64,000 bases of DNA from Poritiphilus flavus (lineage in GTDB: Bacteria > Bacteroidota > Bacteroidia > Flavobacteriales > Flavobacteriaceae): positions 18,128 through 82,127 of the forward strand of contig NZ_WXYO01000010.1 in assembly GCF_009901585.1 (NCBI RefSeq), given 5' to 3'. Shown piece after piece: positions 25,583-35,432 of the stretch. Below the pieces are notes generated by a model. That model ran no database searches. It was given only the letters and a program-made list of their open reading frames with translations, and was not told the DNA's origin. A program made the position numbers and the translations under genes. The number at the start of each line of letters is the position of its first letter. Within the stretch, counting starts at the first letter, position 1.

Positions 25583-26980
25583 TTACTGGTTGAGGTTGAT
25601 AAGGTTCAGATCTTTGTCCGAAGAGCCGTAAAATAACTTTACCTCTCCCTCTATGTCATAACCGGCCACAAAGAATAGCTTGTTTTCAATTTCCAGTATC
25701 TCAGGCAGGTAATTCCCGTTGTATTTAAGCTCTTTTTGCTGCATACCATCGGAATCGAACTTTCTGAGGTAACTGTCGCTTGAAAGTACAAAGGAATCTC
25801 CGAGCCCAATCAAAGCCTGGTTATTACTGGTATCCTCAAAATAGGTGCTACTCAATTTTATACCCGAGGCATCCGACACGATAACTTCCCCATTGGCATA
25901 CATCACAATATTGCCGTTAGAGAGTTGTTCCAGGTGATAGGAGCCATTCAGGTCGTTAAAAGAGCTTATTTTGGCAACCAGTTCAGAATCCTCATATAAA
26001 ACATGGGAGGTAACCGTGAGGCTATTGTCCATGAAAATCAATAAGGGAGTGTAATCGCTCACATAAGGAACACCGGTATTCTTGGTAAACGCGGCTCCAA
26101 ATGCCAGGTAGCCACCGCTTACTTTTATCATATCACCTATCATGGAATCTGCCGGTCCGAAGGTGTTTAAGCTTACCTGAAAGGCATCCCCACTGGCGTT
26201 CCTGGTTTCAACCGCAGCCTTGTAAATTCCCGCGTCTTCTTCCGTACCAAAATAGAGAGAATTTACACCCTCCTGAATAAAGCCGTTGCTGTGCTTGGTA
26301 GCGGAGGTAATGGCGTTTACAAATCCCCAGACACTGTTGTAGGTCAATTCCTGGGTCCCGTAAAAACCATCCAGGGTTCGTGAGAATACCAGGTTTCTGT
26401 TACCACTTGCATAGAAATTGACAAACGCGCTATTAGAGCTAAAGGGCTTATCGGCAATGTAGGTTGAGGTTGCCTGATAATTCTGATCCAGTTCTTTGTA
26501 GTAGAACTTGGATCCGCCTGAGCCCACATTGTCTTCCAGCAATTCAACAAAGTACAGGGAACCATTTTCAGGGTTGATACCTGCTTCCAGAGGAATAGCT
26601 GTAAATCCGGTTGGGATTTCCGGAAAAATGTAGTTGAATTCCACCGGTTCTGTGACCGTTACAGCCTTGGTAAAAGAGTCTGTATTCTCCTCTTCGTCCT
26701 TTACCGTTAGCTTGATGGTGTAATTTCCGCCTTCGGAGAGAATAATTTCAGGATTCTCCTTTAGGCTGGTCTCGCCATTTCCGAAGTCGTACAAAAATGA
26801 GGTAGCCCCCTCGGAGCAACTCACCAACTTCAGGACTTCACCCACGGCGATGGTCTCACTACTCACTGTGAAACAGGCCCTGAGATTTGAATCCGGATTG
26901 CCGGGTTCTTCTCCTGGACTGTCTTTTGAACAGGAATGTAGTATGAAAATAAATAGGAATAGAAAGTAGCAATGCTTCAT
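25583..26980 (-). CDS. PKD-domain lipoprotein
   Basis: A 465-residue lipoprotein with lipobox FILHSCSKDS (Cys17). A PKD-type immunoglobulin-like domain (about residues 32-110) shows FLYDFGNGETSLKENPEIIL and YTIKLTVKDEEENTDSFTKA. The remaining 350 residues are a repetitive beta-rich region that resembles a propeller of short loops (such as GSLYFVELLEDNVG, NGNIVMYANGEVIV). No enzymatic motif is seen, so a surface recognition role is inferred. ATG at 26980 is the start, and the in-frame TTG at 26989 is not needed. Confidence 0.8.
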   Translation of the reverse strand: MKHCYFLFLFIFILHSCSKDSPGEEPGNPDSNLRACFTVSSETIAVGEVLKLVSCSEGATSFLYDFGNGETSLKENPEIILSEGGNYTIKLTVKDEEENTDSFTKAVTVTEPVEFNYIFPEIPTGFTAIPLEAGINPENGSLYFVELLEDNVGSGGSKFYYKELDQNYQATSTYIADKPFSSNSAFVNFYASGNRNLVFSRTLDGFYGTQELTYNSVWGFVNAITSATKHSNGFIQEGVNSLYFGTEEDAGIYKAAVETRNASGDAFQVSLNTFGPADSMIGDMIKVSGGYLAFGAAFTKNTGVPYVSDYTPLLIFMDNSLTVTSHVLYEDSELVAKISSFNDLNGSYHLEQLSNGNIVMYANGEVIVSDASGIKLSSTYFEDTSNNQALIGLGDSFVLSSDSYLRKFDSDGMQQKELKYNGNYLPEILEIENKLFFVAGYDIEGEVKLFYGSSDKDLNLINLNQ

Positions 26981-27086
26981 AAGCGGCAAGATTTGGGTTT
27001 CTAACCCAATAACGCCTCCAGAACTCCGTTTATTTCAAATTTTAACAGGATTTCGATGAATTGCAGCCTTTGTAGGAAATTGATTA

Positions 27087-28484
27087 TCAATAAGATATGG
27101 AGTCAGAAGGGATGCCCGGCAGGCTGTAATTGCCATATTCTATAGAAATATTGCTGTTTGAGAGGAATTCCACCCCGCTTTTCTCGGTGAACGGGCTGTT
27201 GTACAGATAGACTGTCCGGAGACTTTTGAAACTATTTAAGGCCGCTAAATTGTTTATTTCAAAGGGGGTAGCTGTCAAATTAAGGGATTTGAGATATTCC
27301 AGTTCCTGTAACTTTTCCAGTTGTGCACCGGTTACCCCTGTATTGTCCAGTTTAAGGACGGTGAGGTGTGGTAATTGCGCTAATTTTCCAAAAATGCTGT
27401 CGGTTACGGCTGTACCACCAAGATCAAGGACCGCAATGTTTTGGGCAATACCGAGCAGCGGATCAAAATCCATGTCCTGAAATGCAGGATTGTTGACCAT
27501 GGATACCCTTACAAGTTCTGAATTGGCGCTTAATCTACTGATATGGATGCGACTTTTCTTAAATAACTCCAGACTGTCCGGGGACAATGGCGGAGGATTT
27601 ACTTTGGGATAACCTGCTAAGGAATCCTTTCTGAAAAAGGTAATTAGCTCAGATTTTTTAAGACCGGCCTCCCCAAGGGTTTTCTCAAAGGAATTCCCGC
27701 TAAGGATCCACTGTCTGATGAGGTTGATCTCCGCTTTGGAGGGTTGTGATTTTCCACTCGGCGGCATATGATCTTCATGAGATTTGGGTAAGATCAGCCT
27801 GGCATGGAGCGGACTGTTTTCAAGGTCTCCGGACACTATTACCTCTCCATTTTCTCCTCCTTTGAGAATTCCTTCGCGTTCGGTGAGAATGAGGTTAGCC
27901 TTGGCCTTTCTTGGATTGTGGCAACTGGCACAATAGTTATGTATCATCGGATCGATAAGACTGTCGTAAAAAATGAGTTGCTGCCAGTTTTCCTCATTGA
28001 GCACTATCTCTTTCTTTTCAAAGGTTTCGTATCCCAGTGTTCTTTGGAGGGATTGCGGTAGCGGCTCTATAAGAAAATCGGCCCCATGGGTAATGCTTCC
28101 CCCAAAATGCCCTGTTACTGAGATAAGCAGGAACAAAACAATAGACAGAGCAACCGGTGAAGCACCCCTCAACAGCTTTACCCATGAGTTTTCTATTACT
28201 CTCAGATAGACCAAAAGGCAGAAGACCGTAGTGATCAAACCTGTCCAGAGGTGAAGTTGTACGGACGAAAACGAATAACCTTCCTGTCTGTAGTGTACAT
28301 AGCCTGTTAGGGAAGCCAGGAGAGCGCTTATGGCACCCCAGAGGAAAGCCAGGGCAATGACCTGTTCATATCGCTTCTTTTTTCGATCTGTCCAAAGCAA
28401 TAGCACACCAAAAACAATGAAACCTATAGGGAGGTGCACCAATACCGGATGCAGCCTTCCGAAAAATTGCATAAACCCCTCCAT
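27087..28484 (-). CDS. DUF2231 membrane - cytochrome c - leucine-rich-repeat fusion
   Basis: A 465-residue fusion. Residues 10-130 are four membrane helices of DUF2231 type (GRLHPVLVHLPIGFIVFG). A C-x-x-C-H haem site follows at 185-189 (YCASCHNPRKAKANL) in a planctomycete-type cytochrome domain, with HMPPSGKSQPSKAEINLIRQ providing the distal Met region. The C-terminal about 130 residues are leucine-rich repeats (VLDLGGTAVTDS, VLKLDNTGVTGAQLEKL, SLNLTATPFE). The start overlaps the stop of the DUF1501 gene by one base. It probably transfers electrons at the inner membrane in concert with its two upstream partners; the substrate is unknown. Confidence 0.9.
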   Translation of the reverse strand: MEGFMQFFGRLHPVLVHLPIGFIVFGVLLLWTDRKKKRYEQVIALAFLWGAISALLASLTGYVHYRQEGYSFSSVQLHLWTGLITTVFCLLVYLRVIENSWVKLLRGASPVALSIVLFLLISVTGHFGGSITHGADFLIEPLPQSLQRTLGYETFEKKEIVLNEENWQQLIFYDSLIDPMIHNYCASCHNPRKAKANLILTEREGILKGGENGEVIVSGDLENSPLHARLILPKSHEDHMPPSGKSQPSKAEINLIRQWILSGNSFEKTLGEAGLKKSELITFFRKDSLAGYPKVNPPPLSPDSLELFKKSRIHISRLSANSELVRVSMVNNPAFQDMDFDPLLGIAQNIAVLDLGGTAVTDSIFGKLAQLPHLTVLKLDNTGVTGAQLEKLQELEYLKSLNLTATPFEINNLAALNSFKSLRTVYLYNSPFTEKSGVEFLSNSNISIEYGNYSLPGIPSDSISY

Positions 28485-29992
28485 TAAGAAAGGATTTCAT
28501 GGATTATCTCACCTTCCACATCAGTAAGCCTGAATGGCCTTCCCTGGAAATTATAGGTGAATTGTTCATGATCAAAGCCCAGCAGGTGTAGTATAGTCGC
28601 ATGAACATCGTGTACCGAAACCCGCCCTTCTACCGCGGAAAACCCAATTTCATCGGTGGTACCCCATGATGCGCCTCCTTTTATGCCTCCTCCGGCCATC
28701 CACATGGTAAAGGCATCTCCGTGATGGTCCCTGCCCATATAGCCCATTTCTTTTCCCTCTCGGTTTTCCTGCATTGGGGTCCTGCCAAATTCTCCACCCC
28801 AAACTACCAGTGTTTCTTCTAGTAGCCCTCGCTGTTTTAGATCGAGCAGTAAGGCTGTCATAGGGCGGTCTATATCCCGGCATTTGTTCCTGAATCCGAG
28901 GTCTATTGCTGTGGAGGGGTCCGTACCGTGACTGTCCCATCCCCAATCGTACAACTGCACAAAGCGCACACCGTCTTCTACCAGCTTTCTTGCCAGTAAA
29001 CAATTGTTCGCAAAGGATTCCTCTCCCGGCACCACACCGTACATCTCCTGTATATGTTTGGGTTCCTTATTGATATTCATGATCTCAGGTACGGAGATCT
29101 GCATGCGATAAGCCATTTCGTACTGATTGATCCTGGCGAGTATCTCAGGATCTGCATACCTGGCATATTCCTCCTTGTTTATGGCGTTTATGGCCTCTAT
29201 GGTGCGTTTTTTCATATCCCGGGAAACTCCTTCCGGATCTTCAATATAAAGCACAGGATCTCCTTCCGAGCGACATTGCACCCCCTGGTAAATTGAAGGC
29301 AGGAAGCCACTTCCCCAAACACTTTTCCCGGCACTTGGGTCATTACCCCCTGAGATCAGCACTACAAATCCCGGTAAGTTCTGGTTTTCGGATCCTAGGC
29401 CATAGGTAACCCAGGAACCCAGGCTTGGCCTCCCAAGACGTGGTGTTCCCGTATGCATGAATAGCTGGGCCGGGCCATGGTTGAACTGGTCCGTATGCAC
29501 TGCTTTCAGGAAAGCCACTTCGTCTATCACCTTTCTAAAATGTGGAAGATAGTCCGAAACCCAATTCCCGGATTCACCTTCCTGCTTAAAGTTAGATTGA
29601 GGCCCCAGTAGTTTGGGAATCCCCCTGATAAAGGCGAATTTCTTACCTTCAAGCAGAGATTCCGGACAAGGCTTACCGTGCAGTTTTTGCAGCTGAGGCT
29701 TATAATCGAACATCTCCAGCTGGGAAGGAGCGCCGGCCATATGAAGATAAATTACAGATTTTATCCTGGACATATTCGGAGGAGGTAATACGGAAAGCGG
29801 ATTAAGGTCGCGTTCGGTCAGCTTTCTTCCTGTAGGTTGTGGTACTGCTTTCTTCCGATCGCAGGCTGCGAATAAGGAACCAAATGCAAGGCCTCCCATG
29901 CCCGCGGCGCATTCTTTGATAAAATGCCTTCGGGTCCTTGCCTGCAGTTCTCTTTCTATTTTCTCCTTGATCAATTTTTGTATAGGGTCCAT
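28484..29992 (-). CDS. DUF1501 family protein with Tat signal
   Basis: A 502-residue protein of the DUF1501 family (sulfatase/alkaline-phosphatase-like fold). The N-terminus carries RRHFIKECAAGMGG followed by GLAFGSLFAAC, a twin-arginine signal ending in a possible lipobox Cys. Conserved blocks include IYLHMAGAPSQLEMFDYKP, FMHTGTPRLGRPSLGSWVTY, VRFVQLYDWGWDSH and VVWGGEFGRTP. DUF1501 genes almost always pair with DUF1553 genes, as here (2 bp apart). The pair is best known from Planctomycetes and its biochemical role is not established. Confidence 0.93.
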   Translation of the reverse strand: MDPIQKLIKEKIERELQARTRRHFIKECAAGMGGLAFGSLFAACDRKKAVPQPTGRKLTERDLNPLSVLPPPNMSRIKSVIYLHMAGAPSQLEMFDYKPQLQKLHGKPCPESLLEGKKFAFIRGIPKLLGPQSNFKQEGESGNWVSDYLPHFRKVIDEVAFLKAVHTDQFNHGPAQLFMHTGTPRLGRPSLGSWVTYGLGSENQNLPGFVVLISGGNDPSAGKSVWGSGFLPSIYQGVQCRSEGDPVLYIEDPEGVSRDMKKRTIEAINAINKEEYARYADPEILARINQYEMAYRMQISVPEIMNINKEPKHIQEMYGVVPGEESFANNCLLARKLVEDGVRFVQLYDWGWDSHGTDPSTAIDLGFRNKCRDIDRPMTALLLDLKQRGLLEETLVVWGGEFGRTPMQENREGKEMGYMGRDHHGDAFTMWMAGGGIKGGASWGTTDEIGFSAVEGRVSVHDVHATILHLLGFDHEQFTYNFQGRPFRLTDVEGEIIHEILS

Positions 29993-29994
29993 CG

Positions 29995-32733
29995 TTAAGA
30001 TTTCGTCAGGAATTCATCCAGGTTCATAATGGCATTTGCCACAATAGTAAGTGCCGCGATCTCGGGTTCGGTAGGGGCTTCCAGGGATAAAAAACCCTGA
30101 ACAGATGTTTCATCTGCCCTGAATTCTTTTAGTGATACTGTATAGAGTTCTTTGAGAACCCCGAGCTTCTGATCGTCAATTTTCTTAAAAGTTGCCTTTT
30201 GATAGAGTCTGGAAATGGTTCCGTCCGGATCATCCGGGATGGCGTTGGCAACCGCCATTTGGTGTGCAGCTTCCAGGTAAACCGGATCGTTAAGGGTAAC
30301 CAGCGCCTGAAGTGGGGTGTTTGTAACGGTTCTCCTAACCATGCAGACTTCCCGGCTACCGGCGTCAAAGGTCACGAATGAAGGATAGGGACTTGTTCTT
30401 TTCAGATAGGTATAAACTGCTCTTCTGTAGCGGTCTTCTCCCTTACTCTCTACCCATTTTTGACTGTTGTAAACAGATTTCCAAATGCCTTCAGGTTGAG
30501 GTGGCATAACCCCGGGCCCGTACATTTTGTCACTGAGCAGACCGGAAACGGCCAGGGCCTGGTCCCTGATCTGTTCGGCACTTAACCGAAGCCTTGGGCC
30601 TCTGGCTAGCAGCTCGTTATCCGGATCCCTTTCGTATAGCTCCGGGCTACTTTCAGAATCCTGTCGATAGGTGCCGGACATTACAATATCCTTTACCAGG
30701 CCTTTAATACTCCATTGATGTTCGTGCATAAACCGCAGGGCAAGCCAGTCTAGCAAGTCCGGGTGGGAGGGGGGGTCTGATTGACTCCCGATATCCTCTA
30801 AAGTAGCCACCATCCCACGACCGAAAAACTGATGCCAAACACGGTTAACCAGGGTTCTGGCGGTCAAAGGGTTTTCTGTACTAACGATCCATTTCGCCAG
30901 CCCCATTCGATTTTTTGGCCATTCCGGATCCCAGGGGTTTAAAACCTGCGGGGTTGCAGGGCTTACGGTATCTGCCTTTAACAACCAGTTACCCCTTTCA
31001 AAAACCTGGGTTGTCCGCCCCATATAATGTGGGTTTTCAGCCATAATAGGAAGGCTGGGCGTCTGGGTATTTAGCAGTTTTAAGAAAGAGTTGTCAATCT
31101 CTGTATAACCGGGTTCTCCTTTTCCCGGAAGGTCTTCAATAAAACCAAACCAAACTATGAAACTAGTTCCGGCCTCCTTGGGAATACCGTCATTGTTGGC
31201 TTCAAAATAAAGCGTAAGTTCTTCGTTTGTAGGTTTGAAGGGGATCTTACGGATTATTCTTCCCCTGGTTTTGTCTATGCGGAAGCGTGCCAGGATCTCA
31301 CCCCCTGCATGGTCTTTTCTTATGGTCATTTCCGTGCCATTCAGATTAGACCAGTAGTTCAAGAGTAGCGAAGAAGCCCCATGTGTATGGACGTTCTTTA
31401 CCTGGCAGGAGCCGTCGTCCCAGAGCGAGAGCCACTTGGTATCTGATAGCTCTCCGTTCTTAAACCCGGTTGCCGTATGGGCCTGGTAGATTGGCTCGTT
31501 AAACAATAGGAAATCACGGTATTTCCTCGCACTTTCAGCAGAACCGTATTTGGCCACCCACTGCTTTATTTTTTCAACCTTTCTCAGATCTTCTTCTTCG
31601 TAGAATTTTAGCGCAGGTTCTTCCCCCGGGGTATCTTCATCCCGGGTATTGTTGAAGAAGGCCATAAGCTTGTAATACTCTTCGTGCCTGAAGGGATCAT
31701 AAGTGTGGCTATGGCATTGGGTGCACCCGATAGTTGTACTCTGCCAGACCTCAAAGGTGGTGTTTACACGGTCTATCACAGTGGCAACTCTAAACTCCTC
31801 ATCTTCGGTACCCCCTTCATCGTTGTTCATGGTATTCCGGTGAAAGGCCGTGGCTATCAACTGATCCATAGAGGGTTCAGGTAAGAGGTCGCCGGCTAAT
31901 TGTTCCAGGGTGAACTGGTTATAGGGCATGTCTTTGTTAAATGCCCTTATCACCCAGTCACGGTATTGCCAGATGGTACGCCCAAGGTCTTTTTCATAGC
32001 CTTTGGTGTCTGCATATCGCGCCAGATCAAGCCACCAACTGCTCCACTTTTCCCCGTAGGTTTCTGAAGCCAGTAAAGAATCTACCAGCCCCTCATATGG
32101 TAGCTCAGCTTCCAACCATGCATCAAAAAGTTGCGCATTAGGGGGTAATCCTGTAAGGTCTAAAGCCAATCTCCTGGCAAGTATTTCCCGGGATGCCTGC
32201 TGATTTGGCTGCAATCCTTCTGCTTTTAACCGGGTTAGCACAAATTGGTCTATTCCATTTTGAAGGAAATCCTGATCCTTTTCAGGCAAAAAGCCGGCTT
32301 CTTGAGTAATTTCAGGGAGATCTACCTTATCCGGAAGGGTATAGGCCCAGTGCTTACCCCAGGGGGCTCCCTGGTCTATCCAACGGCTTAATAACTCTAT
32401 CTCATCATCTTTTAGTCTGGGTTTCTCGTAAGGCATCCTCAATTCGGGATCATGGGCTTTTATCCTCCTGATGAGTTCACTTGCTCCGGGCTCTCCCGGG
32501 ACGATGGCGGCCTTTCCGGAATCCATAGGCCCCAGCGCATCTTCTTCAAAGAGCAGGCTTAGTCCGCCATTTTTTTTCACCCCTCCGTGACAGGAGATAC
32601 AGTGTTTGTTGAAAATGGGTTTGATTTCCGCGCTAAAATCTACCGGATCTGAGGGTTTAAGGAAATTCCATAGCAGGATGATTGCCAATATCAGCAAAAC
32701 CCCAAAGAGCGCGACGGTTATCTTTTTTTGCAT
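29995..32733 (-). CDS. PSD1 / DUF1549-DUF1553 cytochrome protein
   Basis: A 912-residue membrane-anchored protein. A membrane helix (about 7-24) precedes a PSCyt1 cytochrome domain with the haem motif CISCH (C45-H49) and a distal methionine in LRMPYEKPRLKDDE. DUF1549 (PSCyt2) occupies about 160-365 (GLPPNAQLFDAWL, WLDLARYADTKGYEKD, TIGCTQCHSHTYDPF with a second CxxCH). DUF1553 (PSD1) covers about 630-880 (VNRVWHQFFGRGMVATLEDI, RRAVYTYLKRTSPYPSFVTF). It is the first gene of the three-gene set and was probably gained as a unit. Two haem sites point to electron transfer coupled to a periplasmic oxidation. Confidence 0.93.
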   Translation of the reverse strand: MQKKITVALFGVLLILAIILLWNFLKPSDPVDFSAEIKPIFNKHCISCHGGVKKNGGLSLLFEEDALGPMDSGKAAIVPGEPGASELIRRIKAHDPELRMPYEKPRLKDDEIELLSRWIDQGAPWGKHWAYTLPDKVDLPEITQEAGFLPEKDQDFLQNGIDQFVLTRLKAEGLQPNQQASREILARRLALDLTGLPPNAQLFDAWLEAELPYEGLVDSLLASETYGEKWSSWWLDLARYADTKGYEKDLGRTIWQYRDWVIRAFNKDMPYNQFTLEQLAGDLLPEPSMDQLIATAFHRNTMNNDEGGTEDEEFRVATVIDRVNTTFEVWQSTTIGCTQCHSHTYDPFRHEEYYKLMAFFNNTRDEDTPGEEPALKFYEEEDLRKVEKIKQWVAKYGSAESARKYRDFLLFNEPIYQAHTATGFKNGELSDTKWLSLWDDGSCQVKNVHTHGASSLLLNYWSNLNGTEMTIRKDHAGGEILARFRIDKTRGRIIRKIPFKPTNEELTLYFEANNDGIPKEAGTSFIVWFGFIEDLPGKGEPGYTEIDNSFLKLLNTQTPSLPIMAENPHYMGRTTQVFERGNWLLKADTVSPATPQVLNPWDPEWPKNRMGLAKWIVSTENPLTARTLVNRVWHQFFGRGMVATLEDIGSQSDPPSHPDLLDWLALRFMHEHQWSIKGLVKDIVMSGTYRQDSESSPELYERDPDNELLARGPRLRLSAEQIRDQALAVSGLLSDKMYGPGVMPPQPEGIWKSVYNSQKWVESKGEDRYRRAVYTYLKRTSPYPSFVTFDAGSREVCMVRRTVTNTPLQALVTLNDPVYLEAAHQMAVANAIPDDPDGTISRLYQKATFKKIDDQKLGVLKELYTVSLKEFRADETSVQGFLSLEAPTEPEIAALTIVANAIMNLDEFLTKS

Positions 32734-32851
32734 TCCCCCTGTAAAATAAAGACCAGCAGACTAAATATACTTATAAAATCTGAGGTTTTGATCAGGAGTC
32801 GGGCAACAAAACAAGCCCTGAACTCAGGGATGGAGGTCTACCTGCTGAAAT

Positions 32852-34543
32852 CTAAGATTTCAGGGTAACGGTTTTAGCCTCACCCTCCAGTTGTACTTTT
32901 ATCACGCCGTTTTTGGCCAGGGCCTTCATGGATTTGTCCCATTTTTTGCCGCTTAGGCCGGTCCGGGATCTAAGGGTACCGAGCTCCATTTGTCCCTCTG
33001 GCTTAAGAAGATTCACTATGGTCTTTTCCTCTTCCGTAAGTTGAAGCTGTTTTTGCTCCGGCCTCATCTGAGGGAAGAAAAGCACCTCCTGTATGGAAGA
33101 ATTGTTGGTGAGCAACATCACCAGGCGGTCTATGCCAATTCCAATACCGCTGGTAGGGGGCATACCGTATTCCAGGGCCCGCAGGAAATCCTGGTCTATG
33201 AACATGGCTTCGTCATCGCCTTTTTCGGACAGCCTTAACTGCTCTTCAAAACGTTCGCGCTGGTCTATGGGGTCGTTCAGCTCGGAATAAGCATTAGCGA
33301 GTTCCTTACCGTTGACCAGAAGCTCAAATCGCTCGGTTAGCCTTGGATTAGTCCGATGTTCTTTGGTAAGCGGACTCATCTCTTTAGGATAGTCTGTAAT
33401 AAACGTCGGCTGGATGTAGTGATGCTCACAAGCCTCGCCAAAGATCTCATCGATCAACTTACCTACCCCCATAGTATCGTCTACCTCTATACCCAATTTT
33501 TTGGCGGTTTCCCTTAATTCATCCTCATCCATTTCCGATACGTCGTAACCTGTGTGTTCCTTGATCGCCCCAAGTATAGGGACTCTGGGATATGGTGCCT
33601 TAAATTCTATCTCGTCATCACCAACCGGAACCCGGGTTGATCCTGTAGCGTCTATGGCTACCTTTTCCAGTAATTGCTCCGTCGTGCTCATCATCCAGTT
33701 GTAATCCTTGTAGGCCACATAGAGTTCCATAACCGTAAACTCCGGGTTATGGGTTCGGTCCATCCCTTCATTCCTGAAATCCTTAGAGAATTCGTAAACT
33801 GCATCAAAGCCACCAACTATGAGCCTTTTCAGGTAGAGCTCGTTGGCAATTCTCAAATATAGCGGGATGTTCAGGGCATTGTGATGGGTGACAAACGGGC
33901 GTGCGGTAGCCCCACCTGGAATAGGCTGTAGAATAGGCGTTTCCACCTCCAGGTAACCTCTTTCATTATAGAATTCCCGAATACTGTTGGTAATCCTGGT
34001 GCGCTTTACAAAAGTATCCCTGACCGACGGATTCACCACCAGATCCACATAGCGTTGGCGGTACCTGAGTTCAGGGTCGTTAAATTCATCGTATAAGTTA
34101 CCCTCCGCGTCCTTTTTTGGTAGTGGTAAGGGACGCAAAGCTTTACTCAGCAGTGTAAAGTGTTTGACCAGTACGGTCTTTTCTCCCACTTTTGTGATGA
34201 AAAGCTCTCCTTCTACTCCAATGAAATCCCCTATATCCAAAAGTCTTTTGTAGACTTCGTTATAAAGGGTTTTGTCTTCACCCGGGCAGATCTCATCCCT
34301 GTTAAAGTAAACCTGTATCCTACCTTCACTGTCCTGTAGTTCGGCAAAAGAGGCCTTCCCCTGTATCCTCCTGGACATCAACCTTCCTGCGATCACCACC
34401 TTCCCGCCTTCCACAAAATCCTGTTTTATGCTCCCGGAAGTGGCATCAACAGGATATTCCGCTGCCGGGTAGGGATCGATTCCCAACTCCCGCAAACGGG
34501 TCAATTTTTCTCGCCTTACGACTTCTTGTTCAGAAAGCTGCAT
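32852..34543 (-). CDS. lysS: Lysine--tRNA ligase (class II), with C-terminal extension
   Basis: A 563-residue class II LysRS. OB-fold anticodon domain (about 60-150) and catalytic core with motif 1 ([20 protein letters not shown]), motif 2 ([15 protein letters not shown]) and motif 3 ([15 protein letters not shown], near residue 475). The core would end near 500 with LFFPQMRPE. About 65 more residues follow, predicted as a small winged-helix-like domain ([20 protein letters not shown]). Bacteroidota LysRS often carry this tail. The ATG at 34543 is chosen over the TTG two codons upstream. Confidence 0.96.
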   Translation of the reverse strand: MQLSEQEVVRREKLTRLRELGIDPYPAAEYPVDATSGSIKQDFVEGGKVVIAGRLMSRRIQGKASFAELQDSEGRIQVYFNRDEICPGEDKTLYNEVYKRLLDIGDFIGVEGELFITKVGEKTVLVKHFTLLSKALRPLPLPKKDAEGNLYDEFNDPELRYRQRYVDLVVNPSVRDTFVKRTRITNSIREFYNERGYLEVETPILQPIPGGATARPFVTHHNALNIPLYLRIANELYLKRLIVGGFDAVYEFSKDFRNEGMDRTHNPEFTVMELYVAYKDYNWMMSTTEQLLEKVAIDATGSTRVPVGDDEIEFKAPYPRVPILGAIKEHTGYDVSEMDEDELRETAKKLGIEVDDTMGVGKLIDEIFGEACEHHYIQPTFITDYPKEMSPLTKEHRTNPRLTERFELLVNGKELANAYSELNDPIDQRERFEEQLRLSEKGDDEAMFIDQDFLRALEYGMPPTSGIGIGIDRLVMLLTNNSSIQEVLFFPQMRPEQKQLQLTEEEKTIVNLLKPEGQMELGTLRSRTGLSGKKWDKSMKALAKNGVIKVQLEGEAKTVTLKS

Positions 34544-34644
34544 ATTCAAAAGGATTTAAGCTGCAAATATAGCCACAATGGCTAAATCTATCAATGGAAT
34601 GATTTAAACAAAACAGAAGGTATTAATCCGGCCGATTTGAAGGC

Positions 34645-35169
34645 TTAATCTGCTGTTTTCCGTATCATGGCAAAGCGGATCTCATCACCTATGCGATCAT
34701 TTTTAATGATGGCTTTTTCCGCTACCCCTTCGCGGTGAAATCCGGCTTTGATCAACGCCTTTTGGGAAGCAGTATTAAAGTCAAAACAGCAGGCATATAT
34801 ACGGACGAGTCCCAGTTCTTCAAACACATATTTAGCAACCAATCTTATAGCCACCGGAGCGATGCCCTTACCCCAGAAAGGCTCTCCTATCCAAAAACCG
34901 ATTTCTGCCGTCAGGCGATATACATCCTTTTGAGGTTGGATGCCGATACAGCCTGCAAGTTCATTCTCGTAGTCAATGGCAAAGGTGGCCTGGGGATCCT
35001 CATCCTTTATGGCGCGGACAAAAGCCAGACCGTCCTTTTCGGAATATGGATGGGGCAGGTAATCGCGTACATTGTTCCAGATCTTTATGTTATTGCACAA
35101 TAATGCCAGCCGGGGGGCGTCTTTCTCGCTAAATTTGCGCAGTGTGATCTTTTCAGAAGTAAGTTTCAT
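34645..35169 (-). CDS. GNAT family N-acetyltransferase (RimJ/RimL type)
   Basis: A 174-residue acetyltransferase with the acetyl-CoA binding motif region EIGFWIGEPFWGKGIAPVAI (pattern R/Q-x-x-G-x-G/A in FWGKGIAP), the C-terminal NTASQKALIKAGF block and LEL-type N-terminal strands. RimJ/RimL-type members acetylate protein N-termini or small molecules; the substrate is not evident. It is a single gene, 101 bp upstream of lysS, divergent from the YqaE gene (99 bp). Confidence 0.9.
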   Translation of the reverse strand: MKLTSEKITLRKFSEKDAPRLALLCNNIKIWNNVRDYLPHPYSEKDGLAFVRAIKDEDPQATFAIDYENELAGCIGIQPQKDVYRLTAEIGFWIGEPFWGKGIAPVAIRLVAKYVFEELGLVRIYACCFDFNTASQKALIKAGFHREGVAEKAIIKNDRIGDEIRFAMIRKTAD

Positions 35170-35268
35170 CCTATCACTAAAAATACAGAATATTTATAGG
35201 TATGATGAAGTGTAACAGAATTACTTTTTTAGCGTCACATAAGTACATCATCATCAAAAACCTACGTT

Positions 35269-35424
35269 ATGAGCTTCTGGAGAGTCTTACTCGCGATACT
35301 TTTTCCGCCCTTGTCGGTTATCGGAAAAGGTTGTGGTTCTATTTTAATTGTACTACTTTTAACCTTGTGTGGCTGGGTGCCTGGGGTCATTGCAGCGCTA
35401 ATCATTTTAAATAATCCAAATTAG
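35269..35424 (+). CDS. YqaE/Pmp3 family small membrane protein (51 residues)
   Basis: A short gene that would be missed by length filters. It encodes 51 residues with two membrane helices and the family core LFPPLSVIGKGCGSILIV, then LCGWVPGVIAALIIL. This is a clear match to YqaE/Pmp3 proteins, which in yeast and bacteria affect membrane potential and ion stress; the role here is by homology only. The overlapping longer reading frame starting at 35202 is in another phase and has no recognised features. The next gene starts 8 bp later. Confidence 0.9.
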   Translation: MSFWRVLLAILFPPLSVIGKGCGSILIVLLLTLCGWVPGVIAALIILNNPN

Positions 35425-35432
35425 GCAGAAGT

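Noticed and set aside
35202..35414. 70-codon plus-strand ORF
   Set aside because: The same bases encode the recognisable YqaE/Pmp3 protein in a different frame.
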